This document shows, one piece after another, positions 18,148 through 27,439 of a stretch of 64,000 nucleotides of DNA (positions within the stretch are counted from its first letter, which is position 1; each line of letters starts with the position of its first letter). The notes under the pieces were generated by a model. That model was given only the letters and a program-made list of their open reading frames with translations, was not told where the DNA came from and did not search any database. The translations under genes and the position numbers were made by a program. This stretch comes from Pseudanabaena sp. Salubria-1 (GTDB taxonomy: Bacteria; Cyanobacteriota; Cyanobacteriia; Pseudanabaenales; Pseudanabaenaceae): the NCBI GenBank assembly GCA_023336205.1, contig JALQCR010000011.1, positions 111,416 to 175,415 on the forward strand, read 5' to 3'.

Positions 18148-18210
18148 TTACACACCCAAACCTGTAAGGTTACGCCCCTGCGAGGCGCAACCTTACAGGC
18201 TTGGGTAATT
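18148..18210. other. hairpin upstream of prk, next to repeat copy D
   Basis: An imperfect long stem (CCCAA...CCTGTAAGGTT and complement) with GC-rich inner stem. It directly adjoins palindromic repeat copy D. Role unknown; possibly a terminator or a decayed mobile element. Confidence 0.5.
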
Positions 18211-18212
18211 TA

Positions 18213-18314
18213 TACCAATTCACGAAAGTGTTGCCACACTTTCGTGAATTAAAAACCAAACCCTATAAGGGTTTTAAAAACACAAAATGGCTACGCCATT
18301 TTGTGTTTTGGTGT
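18213..18314 (-). repeat. palindromic dispersed repeat, long form (copy D, 102 bp, inverted)
   Basis: Exact 102-bp length, same three hairpins in reverse order. It lies in the 560-bp gap between the divergent cysH and prk genes, at least 200 bp upstream of the prk start. The rest of that gap (17993-18147 and 18315-18551) holds HIP1 octamers and AT-rich prk leader sequence, with nothing else I can name. Confidence 0.85.
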
Positions 18315-18551
18315 AATCGATAATTTTCACCTGATGGATGCGCTAACACATCCTGAAAATCAGTAAGCCTTTCTCTGTTGACCAAGTTAAGGATAATAAT
18401 TTACTTGTTATTTTTGCTTTAAATTCATAAACAACAGCAATTATTAAAATCAAGTCAAAATTAAACTTGTATGGAGATCACTGTTTTGGTAGATTGGAGG
18501 TTGGGAAAGAAGTAATAATAAATACATTTTTATAAGGATTGGTTCAGAATT

Positions 18552-19553
18552 ATGAGCAGTAAGCCCAACCGCGTTGTTGTAATCGGAGTTGCAGGAGACT
18601 CTGGTTGCGGCAAGTCCACATTTTTACGCAGATTAAATGACTTGTTCGGCGAAGAATTTATGACCGTGATTTGTCTAGATGACTATCACTGCCTAGATCG
18701 CAAACAACGTAAAGAAACGGGAATTACTGCGCTTGATCCTCGGGCCAATAATTTTGACTTGATGTACGAGCAAGTCAAAGCCCTCAAAGAAGGCAAATCG
18801 ATCATGAAGCCAATCTACAACCATGAAACAGGTTTACTTGATCCGCCCGAATTGGTTGAGCCTAATAAAGTAATTGTGATCGAGGGCTTGCATCCAATTT
18901 ATGACGAGCGAGTGCGTGCACTTCTCGATTTCAGTATTTACCTTGACCTCAGTGACGAAGTCAAAATTGCTTGGAAGATTCAGCGTGATATGGCTGAGAG
19001 GGGTCATACCCTTGCTGATGTTATGCAAGCGATCGAATCTCGTAGACCAGACTTTGAAGCTTATATCGATCCTCAAAAAGCCCATGCTGATGTTGTTATC
19101 CAGATTCTGCCGACTAATCTTATTCCTAATGACACTGAGCGTAAAGTATTGCGTGTGCGCTTAGTTCAACGCAGCAGTGTTGAGGGTCTAAAGCCAGCTT
19201 ATCTATTTGATGAAGGTTCCACAATTTCTTGGATTCCCTGCGGTACAAAACTAACCTGCTCCTATCCAGGTATTAAGCTATTTTCGGGGCCAGATAGCTG
19301 GCTTGGTCAACCTGCCAGCATCTTGGAGATCGATGGACAGTTTGATCGCCTTGACGAAATGGTCTATATCGAAAGTCATCTCAGCAGCCTAGATACTAAA
19401 TACTACGGTGAACTGACTGAGCTATTACGGAAACACCCTGATTATCCAGGTTCTAATAATGGTACTGGTCTGTTACAAATTATCGTGGGTCTGAAGATGC
19501 GTGAAACCTTTGAGCGTCTCACCAAACAAGCTGAGCAATTGGTTACAGCCTAA
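18552..19553 (+). CDS. prk: phosphoribulokinase
   Basis: Prk makes ribulose-1,5-bisphosphate from ribulose-5-phosphate and ATP, the carbon acceptor of the Calvin cycle. The 333-aa protein has the P-loop GDSGCGKST (about 15-23), the LDDYH motif and the cyanobacterial C-terminus. The cysteine in the P-loop (GCG) fits the thioredoxin/CP12-regulated type. Single gene with a strong terminator. Confidence 0.96.
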   Translation: MSSKPNRVVVIGVAGDSGCGKSTFLRRLNDLFGEEFMTVICLDDYHCLDRKQRKETGITALDPRANNFDLMYEQVKALKEGKSIMKPIYNHETGLLDPPELVEPNKVIVIEGLHPIYDERVRALLDFSIYLDLSDEVKIAWKIQRDMAERGHTLADVMQAIESRRPDFEAYIDPQKAHADVVIQILPTNLIPNDTERKVLRVRLVQRSSVEGLKPAYLFDEGSTISWIPCGTKLTCSYPGIKLFSGPDSWLGQPASILEIDGQFDRLDEMVYIESHLSSLDTKYYGELTELLRKHPDYPGSNNGTGLLQIIVGLKMRETFERLTKQAEQLVTA

Positions 19554-19560
19554 ATAATCC

Positions 19561-19607
19561 AAAAAAAGCTTAAAAGCATCGTTTCACGATGCTTTTAAGC
19601 TTTTTTT
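19561..19607 (+). terminator. prk terminator, also serves the convergent ATPase gene
   Basis: A perfect stem of about 21 bp (AAAAAAAGCTTAAAAGCATCG and its complement), ending in a run of T. It is symmetrical, so it can end both convergent transcripts. Confidence 0.8.
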
Positions 19608-19612
19608 GTTTA

Positions 19613-20860
19613 CTACTCATCTGGATTTTTGGTTGCAAAGGGGCTACTAAACCAGTCGCCCTGATGATCATGATGTGAAAAGAGTAGGAGGCGACGACAC
19701 AAATTGATGGCTTCGGATGTGAGGGCATAATCACTAGTCAGACATTTGTGTAAAGCTTGTCGATCGCGATCGCTAATTGTGGATAAGCGAGTAATGCGAT
19801 CGTTCTCCAAGACTTGGTTGAGCGTATCAAGACTAATCGGCGGATCTTGCGATTGCAAACAGCCTTGCAGTAGGGATAGTAAATATGGTAGATGACCATG
19901 ACTAGCCAGACATAGTCGATCAAGGGTTTCTAGATGATCAAAGCAATCAGTAACTTGCTCTAACCTCAGCTCAGAGACAATATTGGGTAGCATCCTTGCT
20001 AAAACAACTTGACGCAGTAGGTTTAAACTTTCAGGATTAACAACATCATGGCGATCGCATAGCTGCAAATTTGGCAATAAGATCGGGACAGTACCCTTTA
20101 ACTGAAATTGCTCACTGAGATGAACACTCGCTAGCAGTGACAAAGTATAGATGGTGTGGCATTGAAATTGACGTAAATATTTACCGCCTCTACCAAAAAT
20201 TAAATCAGACTGCTCAATGGATAGTCGATCAAGATTATCCACCAAGATTACTAATCCTTTTTTCCCTGTTTGCTTAACGCGATCGCCTGCGACTCCCGTT
20301 ACTTCTTCGATCGCCACAATTAGCAGGTTGGTAAGACGTGTTTCCAACTGGCGGTGCAACTGGCGGCGATTTTGATCGTTATCTTGCAAGGTTTGCAAAA
20401 TTCTCTGTAAGCGTTGCCCAGAGGTTGAGATATTAACAGATGGAATTATCCTCATCCATTTTTCAATTTCCGCGATCGCATTCGGCAAATAGGTTAGAGA
20501 GATTGAATCTCCTTTGCTCTCTAGTTGCTGCAAAATCAGCTTCAGAATCACTAGCCAAAGCTCTGCTAAACCAAGATCATGGATTTGCAAATACTGGTCA
20601 ACCGCACAATAAATTACTACAAAGCCTTGCTGCTCCAGCTCAAATTTTAATCTGAGGAGTTCCGTTGATTTACCACTACCAATCTGTCCTGAAAGTAGTT
20701 GATAGGTATGTTTATTAGAAGATAAAGCGATCGCTCTCCGCATTCGCTTCACGACATTCTCGCCCCTAGCGGCAGTCAAATCTATGTAGTAATTTGCTTC
20801 TTTTGGCAAACAGATAGAAAAGCTAGGATTACAAGCCTGAAGGAATTCTGGGTTTGACAT
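19613..20860 (-). CDS. P-loop ATPase of the AAA/STAND-like type
   Basis: The 415-aa protein carries Walker A GQIGSGKST (58-66) and Walker B LVILVDNLDRL (203-213). Between them is a long helical segment, and after Walker B a helical domain. The overall layout matches AAA or KAP-like ATPases that act on DNA or membranes, but I cannot place it in a named family. It starts 2 bp after the stop of the DciA-like gene (20863-21465), so the two are probably one operon and may work together. Confidence 0.7.
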   Translation of the reverse strand: MSNPEFLQACNPSFSICLPKEANYYIDLTAARGENVVKRMRRAIALSSNKHTYQLLSGQIGSGKSTELLRLKFELEQQGFVVIYCAVDQYLQIHDLGLAELWLVILKLILQQLESKGDSISLTYLPNAIAEIEKWMRIIPSVNISTSGQRLQRILQTLQDNDQNRRQLHRQLETRLTNLLIVAIEEVTGVAGDRVKQTGKKGLVILVDNLDRLSIEQSDLIFGRGGKYLRQFQCHTIYTLSLLASVHLSEQFQLKGTVPILLPNLQLCDRHDVVNPESLNLLRQVVLARMLPNIVSELRLEQVTDCFDHLETLDRLCLASHGHLPYLLSLLQGCLQSQDPPISLDTLNQVLENDRITRLSTISDRDRQALHKCLTSDYALTSEAINLCRRLLLFSHHDHQGDWFSSPFATKNPDE

Positions 20861-20862
20861 GA

Positions 20863-21465
20863 TTAATTAAATAAATATTCGATCGCGCAAACTCGGCACA
20901 TCTGCCAGCGAGATATTTCACCAGTGAGAGCAGGGCGATCGCATCGAGGACAGTTGGGCATTTGATGGGTTCTCAACTTCATGACATCTTGCCAACGTTG
21001 GAATGCCTCATTGGCATTTTCGGGGGCTTTAGGAATATCTAATTTGATTTTAAGATTCGGCTTCAGTTTACGATTAGGTAATTCATTCGCGATCGCTGGA
21101 GGTAAATAACTAGGATGATCTTCGGCAACAACCTTTTGTTCTTTTAGGGTTTGTTGTTGGGTTGCCCATTTTGCGGTGGAGAAATGAATATCAGCGATCG
21201 CGATAGTTCCAGCACCGCCAAACAGCGCATTTACTTTTGCTAAAATCCTGACGCGCTCAAAGGTCAGAGCCTGTGACCAAACTGAATTCGATACAGCGAC
21301 CTGTAGAGCTTTTTGATATACCCCAATTGGGCAAGTTTGTTTTGCAACTGATTCACCGACAATCTCCGCCCATTTTTCGACAATCAGTAAATATTGACAG
21401 CGCTGCTGCCAACTAGTACGCGACTGAATGCCGTTCAAAATATTTGGTAATCCTGTCAGGGACAT
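20863..21465 (-). CDS. DUF721/DciA-like protein with C-terminal zinc ribbon
   Basis: Residues about 10-105 fit the DUF721 (DciA) fold: a W...G..VA pattern, then VAVSNSVWSQALTF. DciA in other bacteria helps load the replicative helicase. The C-terminus adds a zinc ribbon with CPRC (172-175) and CRVC (190-193). The middle (about 105-165) is low-complexity and basic. It is the first gene of a pair with the P-loop ATPase. DciA proteins are not known to need an ATPase, so the pairing is notable. Confidence 0.65.
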   Translation of the reverse strand: MSLTGLPNILNGIQSRTSWQQRCQYLLIVEKWAEIVGESVAKQTCPIGVYQKALQVAVSNSVWSQALTFERVRILAKVNALFGGAGTIAIADIHFSTAKWATQQQTLKEQKVVAEDHPSYLPPAIANELPNRKLKPNLKIKLDIPKAPENANEAFQRWQDVMKLRTHQMPNCPRCDRPALTGEISRWQMCRVCAIEYLFN

Positions 21466-21971
21466 TATCGTAAACCAAACATAACTTTATTTAAGATTAG
21501 CATTTTTGTAGCTGTCGCCATTTAAGTTGCAGCGCTTTGCGCTGCAACTTAGGGACTTACACAAAATAATCAGTACCCAAAATATAGCGACTGGCTACGC
21601 CCGTCGCTATATTTTGGGGTTTTAGAGAGTGTTTGAGAAGTTTTACCTCTCTAACTCCCCCTTGCAAAGGGGGAAGACCAGAAATCTTGTTCCCTCCCCT
21701 TGTAAAGGGGAGAGTTAGGGTGGGGTAATTTCCTTGATTTCACACACAAACTGAGATGTGTGTACACGGTAGCCTTTGCAAGGGGGAATTAAGGGAAGTA
21801 AAAGTAGAAATTTATGCTAAATAAGAGACCTCTCAAACACGCTCTTATATGGATCGTTTTTTCCTTGGAGTTTCCTTAAAGCAATAGAATTGTTAAAAGT
21901 ATTGCAAAGCAACACTTTTAACAATTCTATTGGCGATAATATTTACAGTTGATTTTGAGTGAGAATTTTTT
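21466..21971. other. 506-bp intergenic region with three hairpins and a C-rich repeat
   Basis: Holds a 29-bp palindrome at 21523-21551, a second at 21575-21621 (CCAAAATATAGCGAC arms), a C-rich repeat at about 21651-21790 (CTCCCCCTTGCAAAGGGGG type), and a third hairpin at 21883-21931 made of AATAGAATTGTTAAAAGT arms. The C-rich unit recurs inverted at 46018-46101. The last hairpin sits 40 bp before the sulfite-oxidase-like gene, so it could serve as a regulatory structure or as a terminator for upstream transcripts. Confidence 0.6.
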
Positions 21972-22565
21972 ATGTTTGGAAGTTTGTTTCAATCCCGATC
22001 GCCAAATCAAGATCGTATTCCTAAAGGGCAGAGGCTGACCAATGGCTTCCCCATCATGACCTATGGAGATACTCCCCAAATTCAGCGTCAAGATTGGCAA
22101 TTTCGAGTATGGGGATTAGCTACAGAGAAAACATTCTCATGGGATGACTTTATGTCAATGCCGCAAACAGAATTTACAATTGACTTTCATTGTGTAACCA
22201 CATGGTCAAAGCTCGATGTGAAATGGAAGGGTGTCAAGGTTACAGATTTCATGAAATATATTGAAGTCGATCCTCAAGCAATACATTTAATGGAACATTG
22301 CTATGGGGGCTACACGACAAATATTGCTATGGAAGATTTTGTGAGGGAAGAGAATTTCTTTGCCCATACTCTCTTTGATGAGCCGTTGCCGATTGATAAT
22401 GGTGGCCCCATGCGACTAGTAGTTCCCCATCTTTATGCTTGGAAAAGTGCAAAATGGCTAAATGGGCTGGAGTTTCTCGATAAAATGCAACTCGGTTTCT
22501 GGGAACGTAATGGCTACCACCATCGCGGCGAACCTTTTGCTGAAGAAAGATATAGTTCGCTTTAA
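21972..22565 (+). CDS. molybdopterin-dependent sulfite-oxidase-like oxidoreductase
   Basis: The 197-aa protein is a stand-alone molybdopterin-binding domain of the sulfite oxidase/YedY group. Cys74 in FHCVTTW is the likely molybdenum ligand. The protein lacks a Tat signal, unlike periplasmic YedY, so it may be cytoplasmic. Physiological substrate unknown. Single gene. Confidence 0.85.
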   Translation: MFGSLFQSRSPNQDRIPKGQRLTNGFPIMTYGDTPQIQRQDWQFRVWGLATEKTFSWDDFMSMPQTEFTIDFHCVTTWSKLDVKWKGVKVTDFMKYIEVDPQAIHLMEHCYGGYTTNIAMEDFVREENFFAHTLFDEPLPIDNGGPMRLVVPHLYAWKSAKWLNGLEFLDKMQLGFWERNGYHHRGEPFAEERYSSL

Positions 22566-22591
22566 GTCATACAGCACTTTGCTTTCAAACC

Positions 22592-22650
22592 CGAACCCAT
22601 AATTTTTTTTAAATGTTGCTTCGCAACATTTAAAAAAAATTATGGGTTCG
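22592..22650 (+). terminator. terminator after the molybdopterin oxidoreductase gene
   Basis: A long perfect stem with CGAACCCATAATTTTTTTTA arms and an inner GTTGCTTCGCAAC loop. Present 26 bp after the stop. Confidence 0.75.
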
Positions 22651-22710
22651 TTTGATCGATAATTGCAGTCAGTTTTTTGTGAGCGCGATCGCTATTTTCG
22701 ACATGATGAG

Positions 22711-22737
22711 AGAAAGACTCGCATTGCGAGTCTTTCT
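22711..22737 (-). terminator. terminator of the aldolase-dehydrogenase gene
   Basis: Perfect hairpin AGAAAGACTCGCA/TGCGAGTCTTTCT just beyond the stop codon of the minus-strand gene. Confidence 0.7.
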
Positions 22738-22740
22738 TGG

Positions 22741-24714
22741 TTAAATCACGCGATCGTTACCGCCATCAATGGGAACTTGAGCCGCAGTCGTACAGGCAAA
22801 CAGCGCACCACACATCTCTGCCGCAAGTTCGGCGACATGGCGGCTGGTGACTTCTACTTTAAGTAGATTATTAGTTTTATACTCCTCAACGGTTAATCCA
22901 TAATGCTGAGCACGAGATGTCAAAACATCCTCTGTCCAGATACCAGTATCAAAGACTGCATTGGGATGTAAAGTATTGATGCGAATGCGATCGCTACTCC
23001 ATTCCAGAGCTGCTACGCGCATCAGTTGAGTTAACGCTGCCTTTGAAGCAGAATATGCTGCTGCTGCTGGGCCAGGAGCAGGAACATTCTTAGACCCGAT
23101 CGCAACGACGCGACCGCCATTGGGTGCAAGTTTCAGCAATGGATAGCATTCACGCATCAAAATTAAATTTGCATCAAGATTGATATGCATTACCTTTTGC
23201 CATGTGGCAGTATCAAGATTCTCAATGCGACAGCCAGATGGAAATATTCCTGCATTAAGAATAAGGATATCTAAACCTCCAAAGGATTTTACAGCCTGAT
23301 CGAGAGCATTTGCGATCGCAGATTCATCACTGACATCGCAAGTAATACCGACAAAATCTGGGCGATCATAAAGCTTCTCAATCTCAGGATTGATATCTAA
23401 GCCCACGACGGCTGCGCCGCGTTTTAGTAACGAATCTACGCAAGCTTTGCCAATACCTGAAGCCGCACCCGTAACTAGGGCGATTTCGCCAGTAAAAGCA
23501 GGAGCAGAACCACTTTTTTTGAGTTTAGCTTGTTCCAATTCCCAATATTCCACTGCAAAGATATCACTGGCAGGTAATGCTTGATAGCCACCTAAAAGTT
23601 GCGATCGCTGGATGATTTCCATCGTGTGTTCGTAGATATCCGCGACGATCGCGGCATCTTTGGCGGACTTGCCAACTGTGACTAGTCCTAATAAGCGATC
23701 AAGAATTACACGGGGTGCAGTATCAAGGATTGTCACAGACTGGGTTGACTTAGCAGATTCTTCCGCAAAATAGGTGCAATAGGATTCCGCGTAAGCTTTT
23801 ACATCTCTCCCAACTAGGGGCAAGCGCTTAGTGCGAATGACGTGATCGGGAGTCGCACAGCCCTGTTGCGAAATGATGTTTACATCTTTCCTTTGCGCAA
23901 AGGCTAAGCTTTTTTCGTCGGCATGGGAACTTAAGACTACAGGAAACTTGGCAACTTGAGAAACTTCAGAGCGAAGTTTGGCGATCTCTAATCTTGTCTC
24001 GCTGTCCCTAATTAGAGAAGCTGGTGGCGAGATTTCCCAAGCATGATGTTCTTGAAGATAAACTTCAGCGCGATCAACTAATGCAATCATTCGCTCATAG
24101 GATTCATGAGCCGTAGCCCCAAAGGAGAAAATACCATGATTCATTAACACCATACCAATGGTGCGATCGCTCTTCTCTGCGGCAAACTTCTCAGCACAGA
24201 CTCGCGCTAGGTCAAATCCTGGCATCACGTATGGAATAATCACCACATCATCGCCATAGATTTCTTGAATGCGTTCCCATCCATTCGCCGTATTCGTCAC
24301 CGAAATGACCGCATCGGCATGGGTGTGATCGACAAATTTGTAGGGCAAACTGGCATGGAGAATTGTTTCTACCGATGGAGCAGGAGCACTTGCCTTGGTC
24401 ATCTGCGTTTTCAGTTCATTCACCATTTGTGAATCGGAGAGAACTTGTAACTTGGCTAGTTTCAATAAATGTGCCATGCGGACAGGGGCAAAACCTGCCT
24501 CTGCGATCGTTTCTAAATCCCAGCCACTTCCTTTGACATAAAGAATCTCTTCTTCTTCTCCCACAAGATTCTGCTCGCAGATTTTGACGGAAGTATTACC
24601 ACCACCATGCAGCACCAACGATGGATCTCGTCCTAGTAGCTGTGATGTATATACTCTTAATCCTAAATCACCTTTATATTCCGCAGCCTCGCGATCGCTC
24701 CACAAGCTTTTCAT
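22741..24714 (-). CDS. bifunctional class II aldolase / short-chain dehydrogenase
   Basis: The 657-aa protein fuses a class II aldolase-adducin domain (about 1-340, with GGGNTS and HTHAD metal-binding motifs) to a short-chain dehydrogenase (about 410-657, with TGAASGIG and YSASK). This is the rhamnulose-1-phosphate aldolase/lactaldehyde dehydrogenase-like (RhaD-RhaE) fusion. It cleaves a sugar phosphate and reduces or oxidises the aldehyde product; in cyanobacteria the true substrate is untested. No sugar kinase or isomerase is adjacent. An ISNCY-like element ends 20 bp upstream of the start codon, so the native promoter is displaced. Confidence 0.85.
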   Translation of the reverse strand: MKSLWSDREAAEYKGDLGLRVYTSQLLGRDPSLVLHGGGNTSVKICEQNLVGEEEEILYVKGSGWDLETIAEAGFAPVRMAHLLKLAKLQVLSDSQMVNELKTQMTKASAPAPSVETILHASLPYKFVDHTHADAVISVTNTANGWERIQEIYGDDVVIIPYVMPGFDLARVCAEKFAAEKSDRTIGMVLMNHGIFSFGATAHESYERMIALVDRAEVYLQEHHAWEISPPASLIRDSETRLEIAKLRSEVSQVAKFPVVLSSHADEKSLAFAQRKDVNIISQQGCATPDHVIRTKRLPLVGRDVKAYAESYCTYFAEESAKSTQSVTILDTAPRVILDRLLGLVTVGKSAKDAAIVADIYEHTMEIIQRSQLLGGYQALPASDIFAVEYWELEQAKLKKSGSAPAFTGEIALVTGAASGIGKACVDSLLKRGAAVVGLDINPEIEKLYDRPDFVGITCDVSDESAIANALDQAVKSFGGLDILILNAGIFPSGCRIENLDTATWQKVMHINLDANLILMRECYPLLKLAPNGGRVVAIGSKNVPAPGPAAAAYSASKAALTQLMRVAALEWSSDRIRINTLHPNAVFDTGIWTEDVLTSRAQHYGLTVEEYKTNNLLKVEVTSRHVAELAAEMCGALFACTTAAQVPIDGGNDRVI

Positions 24715-24724
24715 TGTTACCTCT

Positions 24725-26219
24725 TTATATAATCAGCAATTCCAAATTCAAAAAGTAGCAAGATATACAAAACCAAGAGTCTAAAAATTAACAGGAATCT
24801 GCAAAGACGGGGGCTTCATCAAGCATAAAGTCGATTAAATGTTGCCAACTCTTAAATAAAAAGTACTTGGTAAGAGAGAGAATATCTTGAAAGAATCCTC
24901 TACGAGTGCCACGCTTACGACGAATCTCTTGATAACTGGAATCTATTAAATGTAAAATCGTGTGAAATAGAAAAGCTAACAAATTAAGAGATAGAAGTGT
25001 CGATGACAAATGTTTTTGTCCATGACCAAAGTTATGTTCCAAGTTGTAGCCCTTGGTTTTCAACACATTGTGGTTCTCATTTTCGGTTTTCCAACGACAT
25101 CTACCCGTTTCAACTACGACCGCCACATTGTCAATATTAACAGCATGATTAGTCACAAAAGCATTACGGTAGACTTCAGAATTATCAACACTATTGCGAA
25201 CAGTCAGTTCACACCAGTTCACTAACAGAGAGGGTTCTTGTTCTCTTAAAGGTATCTGATTCACAAATCGATAACTATATATTTCTATAGATTTCCCCTT
25301 GCGGTGTTTAGTCGTCAAATTCTGCACTTCACCATTTTTTTCAATGTAATCTAACCACTGATATAAACTAGGATGACTGGATGGTAAGCAGGTGAAAATG
25401 AAGTTCATATTTGCCTCTAAACAATTCTGACACATCGGTTGACGGCTATAGAGATCATCCCCTAATAACGTAATCGCCTGTCCTTCAAAAAGATGCCCAT
25501 GTTTACTAATCCAGCGTTTCGCTGCGGCTGTTTCACAATCTTGTTTCTCATGTCCATCTTGCGGAGTGACGAATTCGGGTGGTAGAGAAATCACCTGTTC
25601 GCAACCTGGTGCAGCGATTACGGGCAAAATTGCTGTGTGTGAGTATGTTATTTTGCCACTGCGATGATTACGGGTACTACAACATTCGCAGGATATTTTC
25701 GATGAGCTATGGTACTCCGTTCCATCTAAACAAATCAGTAAATTCCTATCCAATCTTTCATATCGTTTCAGGTGCTTTCCCATTTGCAGAAATTTATACA
25801 CTTTCTCAAATACAGCGTTCAGACTCTTGGCGCTAATTAGGTCGAGGATATTGCGTATTTGCTGGTCAGAGGGTATTTTCTCCACTCCAAATATACTTTG
25901 AACGTTATTTTTTCCACTTCGACTCTGCAATTGTCTTTGATACTCTAAAAATGATTGACACTGCATAAAAAACATCGAGAAAGCCGACAGCATCGCATCG
26001 CTGATTTTAAATTTTGTCCCATTGCTTTCGCTTCTTGGGTCTTTTATTTTCTCTATCCCCTCTTGCAGGAAATCTAAAAAAACACTAAAAACTAAGATCG
26101 TTGGTGGCATTAACTGGATAGGATTATCATTTTTGCTATGTTTTAAGCTCTACCTTTATCTGGTTCCTTATATCTGTATACTTTGCTGCTTTTTGAATTT
26201 GAAACTGCTGTTATATAAT
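24725..26219 (-). mobile_element. ISNCY-like insertion element with 9-bp target duplication
   Basis: The element is 24734-26210 (1477 bp). Its ends are imperfect inverted repeats of about 35 bp beginning CAGCAATTCC and CAGCAGTTTC. The duplication TTATATAAT flanks it at 24725-24733 and 26211-26219. It lies immediately upstream of the aldolase-dehydrogenase gene, and its transposase reads towards that gene. Confidence 0.93.
24788..26110 (-). CDS. DDE transposase, ISNCY/IS4-like
   Basis: The 440-aa protein shows DDE motifs DGTEYH, LGDDLYS and RWKTENENH, and a CxxC-rich insert (CECC) in the catalytic domain. The H-A-P-G linker in the middle matches the ISNCY group of non-canonical transposases, often called 'ISNCY family' in cyanobacteria. 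The frame is intact. Confidence 0.85.
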   Translation of the reverse strand: MPPTILVFSVFLDFLQEGIEKIKDPRSESNGTKFKISDAMLSAFSMFFMQCQSFLEYQRQLQSRSGKNNVQSIFGVEKIPSDQQIRNILDLISAKSLNAVFEKVYKFLQMGKHLKRYERLDRNLLICLDGTEYHSSSKISCECCSTRNHRSGKITYSHTAILPVIAAPGCEQVISLPPEFVTPQDGHEKQDCETAAAKRWISKHGHLFEGQAITLLGDDLYSRQPMCQNCLEANMNFIFTCLPSSHPSLYQWLDYIEKNGEVQNLTTKHRKGKSIEIYSYRFVNQIPLREQEPSLLVNWCELTVRNSVDNSEVYRNAFVTNHAVNIDNVAVVVETGRCRWKTENENHNVLKTKGYNLEHNFGHGQKHLSSTLLSLNLLAFLFHTILHLIDSSYQEIRRKRGTRRGFFQDILSLTKYFLFKSWQHLIDFMLDEAPVFADSC

Positions 26220-26232
26220 TCTCTAAAATTCA

Positions 26233-26258
26233 AAAAAGCCTCGCTAGGCAAGGCTTTT
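26233..26258 (-). terminator. hairpin between the IS element and ridA
   Basis: Short AAAAGCCT...AGGCTTTT hairpin between the target duplication of the ISNCY-like element and the 3' end of the RidA gene. Confidence 0.5.
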
Positions 26259-26284
26259 GCTGAAGAAAAATAGTATTGTTTTCT

Positions 26285-26677
26285 CTAGATTGCGACGATA
26301 CACTCGATTTCTACGCGAACATCAAGGGGCAATTTGGCGACTTGAATTGAGGAACGGGCAGGATAAGGAGCAGTGAAATATTTGCCATAGATCGCATTCA
26401 TGGCGGCGAAGTCTGCCATGTCTACTAGGAAGACAGTAGTTTTGACGACATTGCTAAAATCTGCACCTGCCTCAGTGAGAACAGCTTGAATATTTTTGAG
26501 AACCTGTTCGGTTTGCTCCTCAATAGTAGTAGCGATGACTTTGCCGATCGCAGGATCGATCGCAATTTGTCCTGCCATGAAAACTAACTTGCTGGTGGCA
26601 GGAACTGCGATCGCTTGGTTATAGGGGCCAACAGGAGCAGGCGCTTTATCGGTGAGGATTACTTCTTTCTGAGTCAT
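26285..26677 (-). CDS. ridA: RidA-family reactive imine/enamine deaminase
   Basis: The 130-aa protein has the RidA/YjgF fold. It ends with the ARSSIQVAKLP segment (the Arg that binds the substrate carboxylate) and VEIECIVAI (the conserved Glu). RidA hydrolyses the reactive enamines that arise from PLP enzymes. The length is normal. Single gene. Confidence 0.92.
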   Translation of the reverse strand: MTQKEVILTDKAPAPVGPYNQAIAVPATSKLVFMAGQIAIDPAIGKVIATTIEEQTEQVLKNIQAVLTEAGADFSNVVKTTVFLVDMADFAAMNAIYGKYFTAPYPARSSIQVAKLPLDVRVEIECIVAI

Positions 26678-26886
26678 GCTTGATAGATTTTTTTGATTAG
26701 TCTAGTACTGAGTATAAAATTTTTTGGCGATCACGCTACAATCAGCAGGATATTTTCAATTAAAAGCCTAGCCATTAGGAAATTATGCTCACTAACATTG
26801 TAAATATTAGCGATGTAAATATTAGCGATCGCTTACAGTTTATTTTGCAAGAATTAAAATCACAATGGCAACTCCCGTAGCCTAAT

Positions 26887-27439
26887 TCATATGGTGAGTG
26901 TTTGGTCGGCAACACAGCATTTGGTGCTATCAACGATCTTTTCGGTGACTACTCTTGCTTGATTCAATAGGTTGAAGTCAGTGGGATAACGAATATCGGC
27001 TGGCGCGACTGTTGCATCTAGTAGCAATTTGCCTTGGTTCGGTGGTTCGTCTTCTTTCTCTTTCTCTTCTTCTTGACCTTGACCTTGACTTTCTTGTCCT
27101 TCTTGCTTCGATTCGATTGACCGTTTTACGATCTGTTCGTTGATTCTGCCGATGATCTCTAGGTTCAATCGTTTGCGAAAGTGTACCATCATGCTGGCTT
27201 CAAAGGGGGCTTTGTCGCTGTATTCTGATATCCCTAGAAAGTATTGCAAATATGGGTTCTCGCGGATCTGTTCTACTGTCTCTTCATCGCTTGTTTACCT
27301 AATTTCTCTTTGATGATCAGCGCTCCCAGTGCCATCCGAAAACTCTTGGCTGGCGCTCCTTCTCCTGCACTGAATTGCTCTGCATATTCATTCTCAAAAC
27401 TTTCTCATGGGATTAGTTCTGCTAACTTTACCCATCGAT
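26887..27439 (-). pseudogene. IS5-family transposase remnant (N-terminal part)
   Basis: The remnant contains an IS5-type N-terminus: E...IPxESFENEYAEQF then EQIRENPYLQYFLG and PFEASMMVHFRKRL. It is dead for three reasons: an in-frame TGA where Trp would stand (IP*ESF), a frameshift near 27290, and loss of the catalytic part after about residue 100. The long acidic-Gln-rich insert (EGQESQGQGQEEEK) is a low-complexity segment within this class. The 124-bp segment 27316-27439 recurs at 35095-35218. Confidence 0.75.

Noticed and set aside
26784..26880. 31-aa plus-strand frame between ridA and the IS5 remnant
   Set aside because: Short, with an internal GTAAATATTAGCGAT repeat; may be a 5' gene remnant but no evidence of function.
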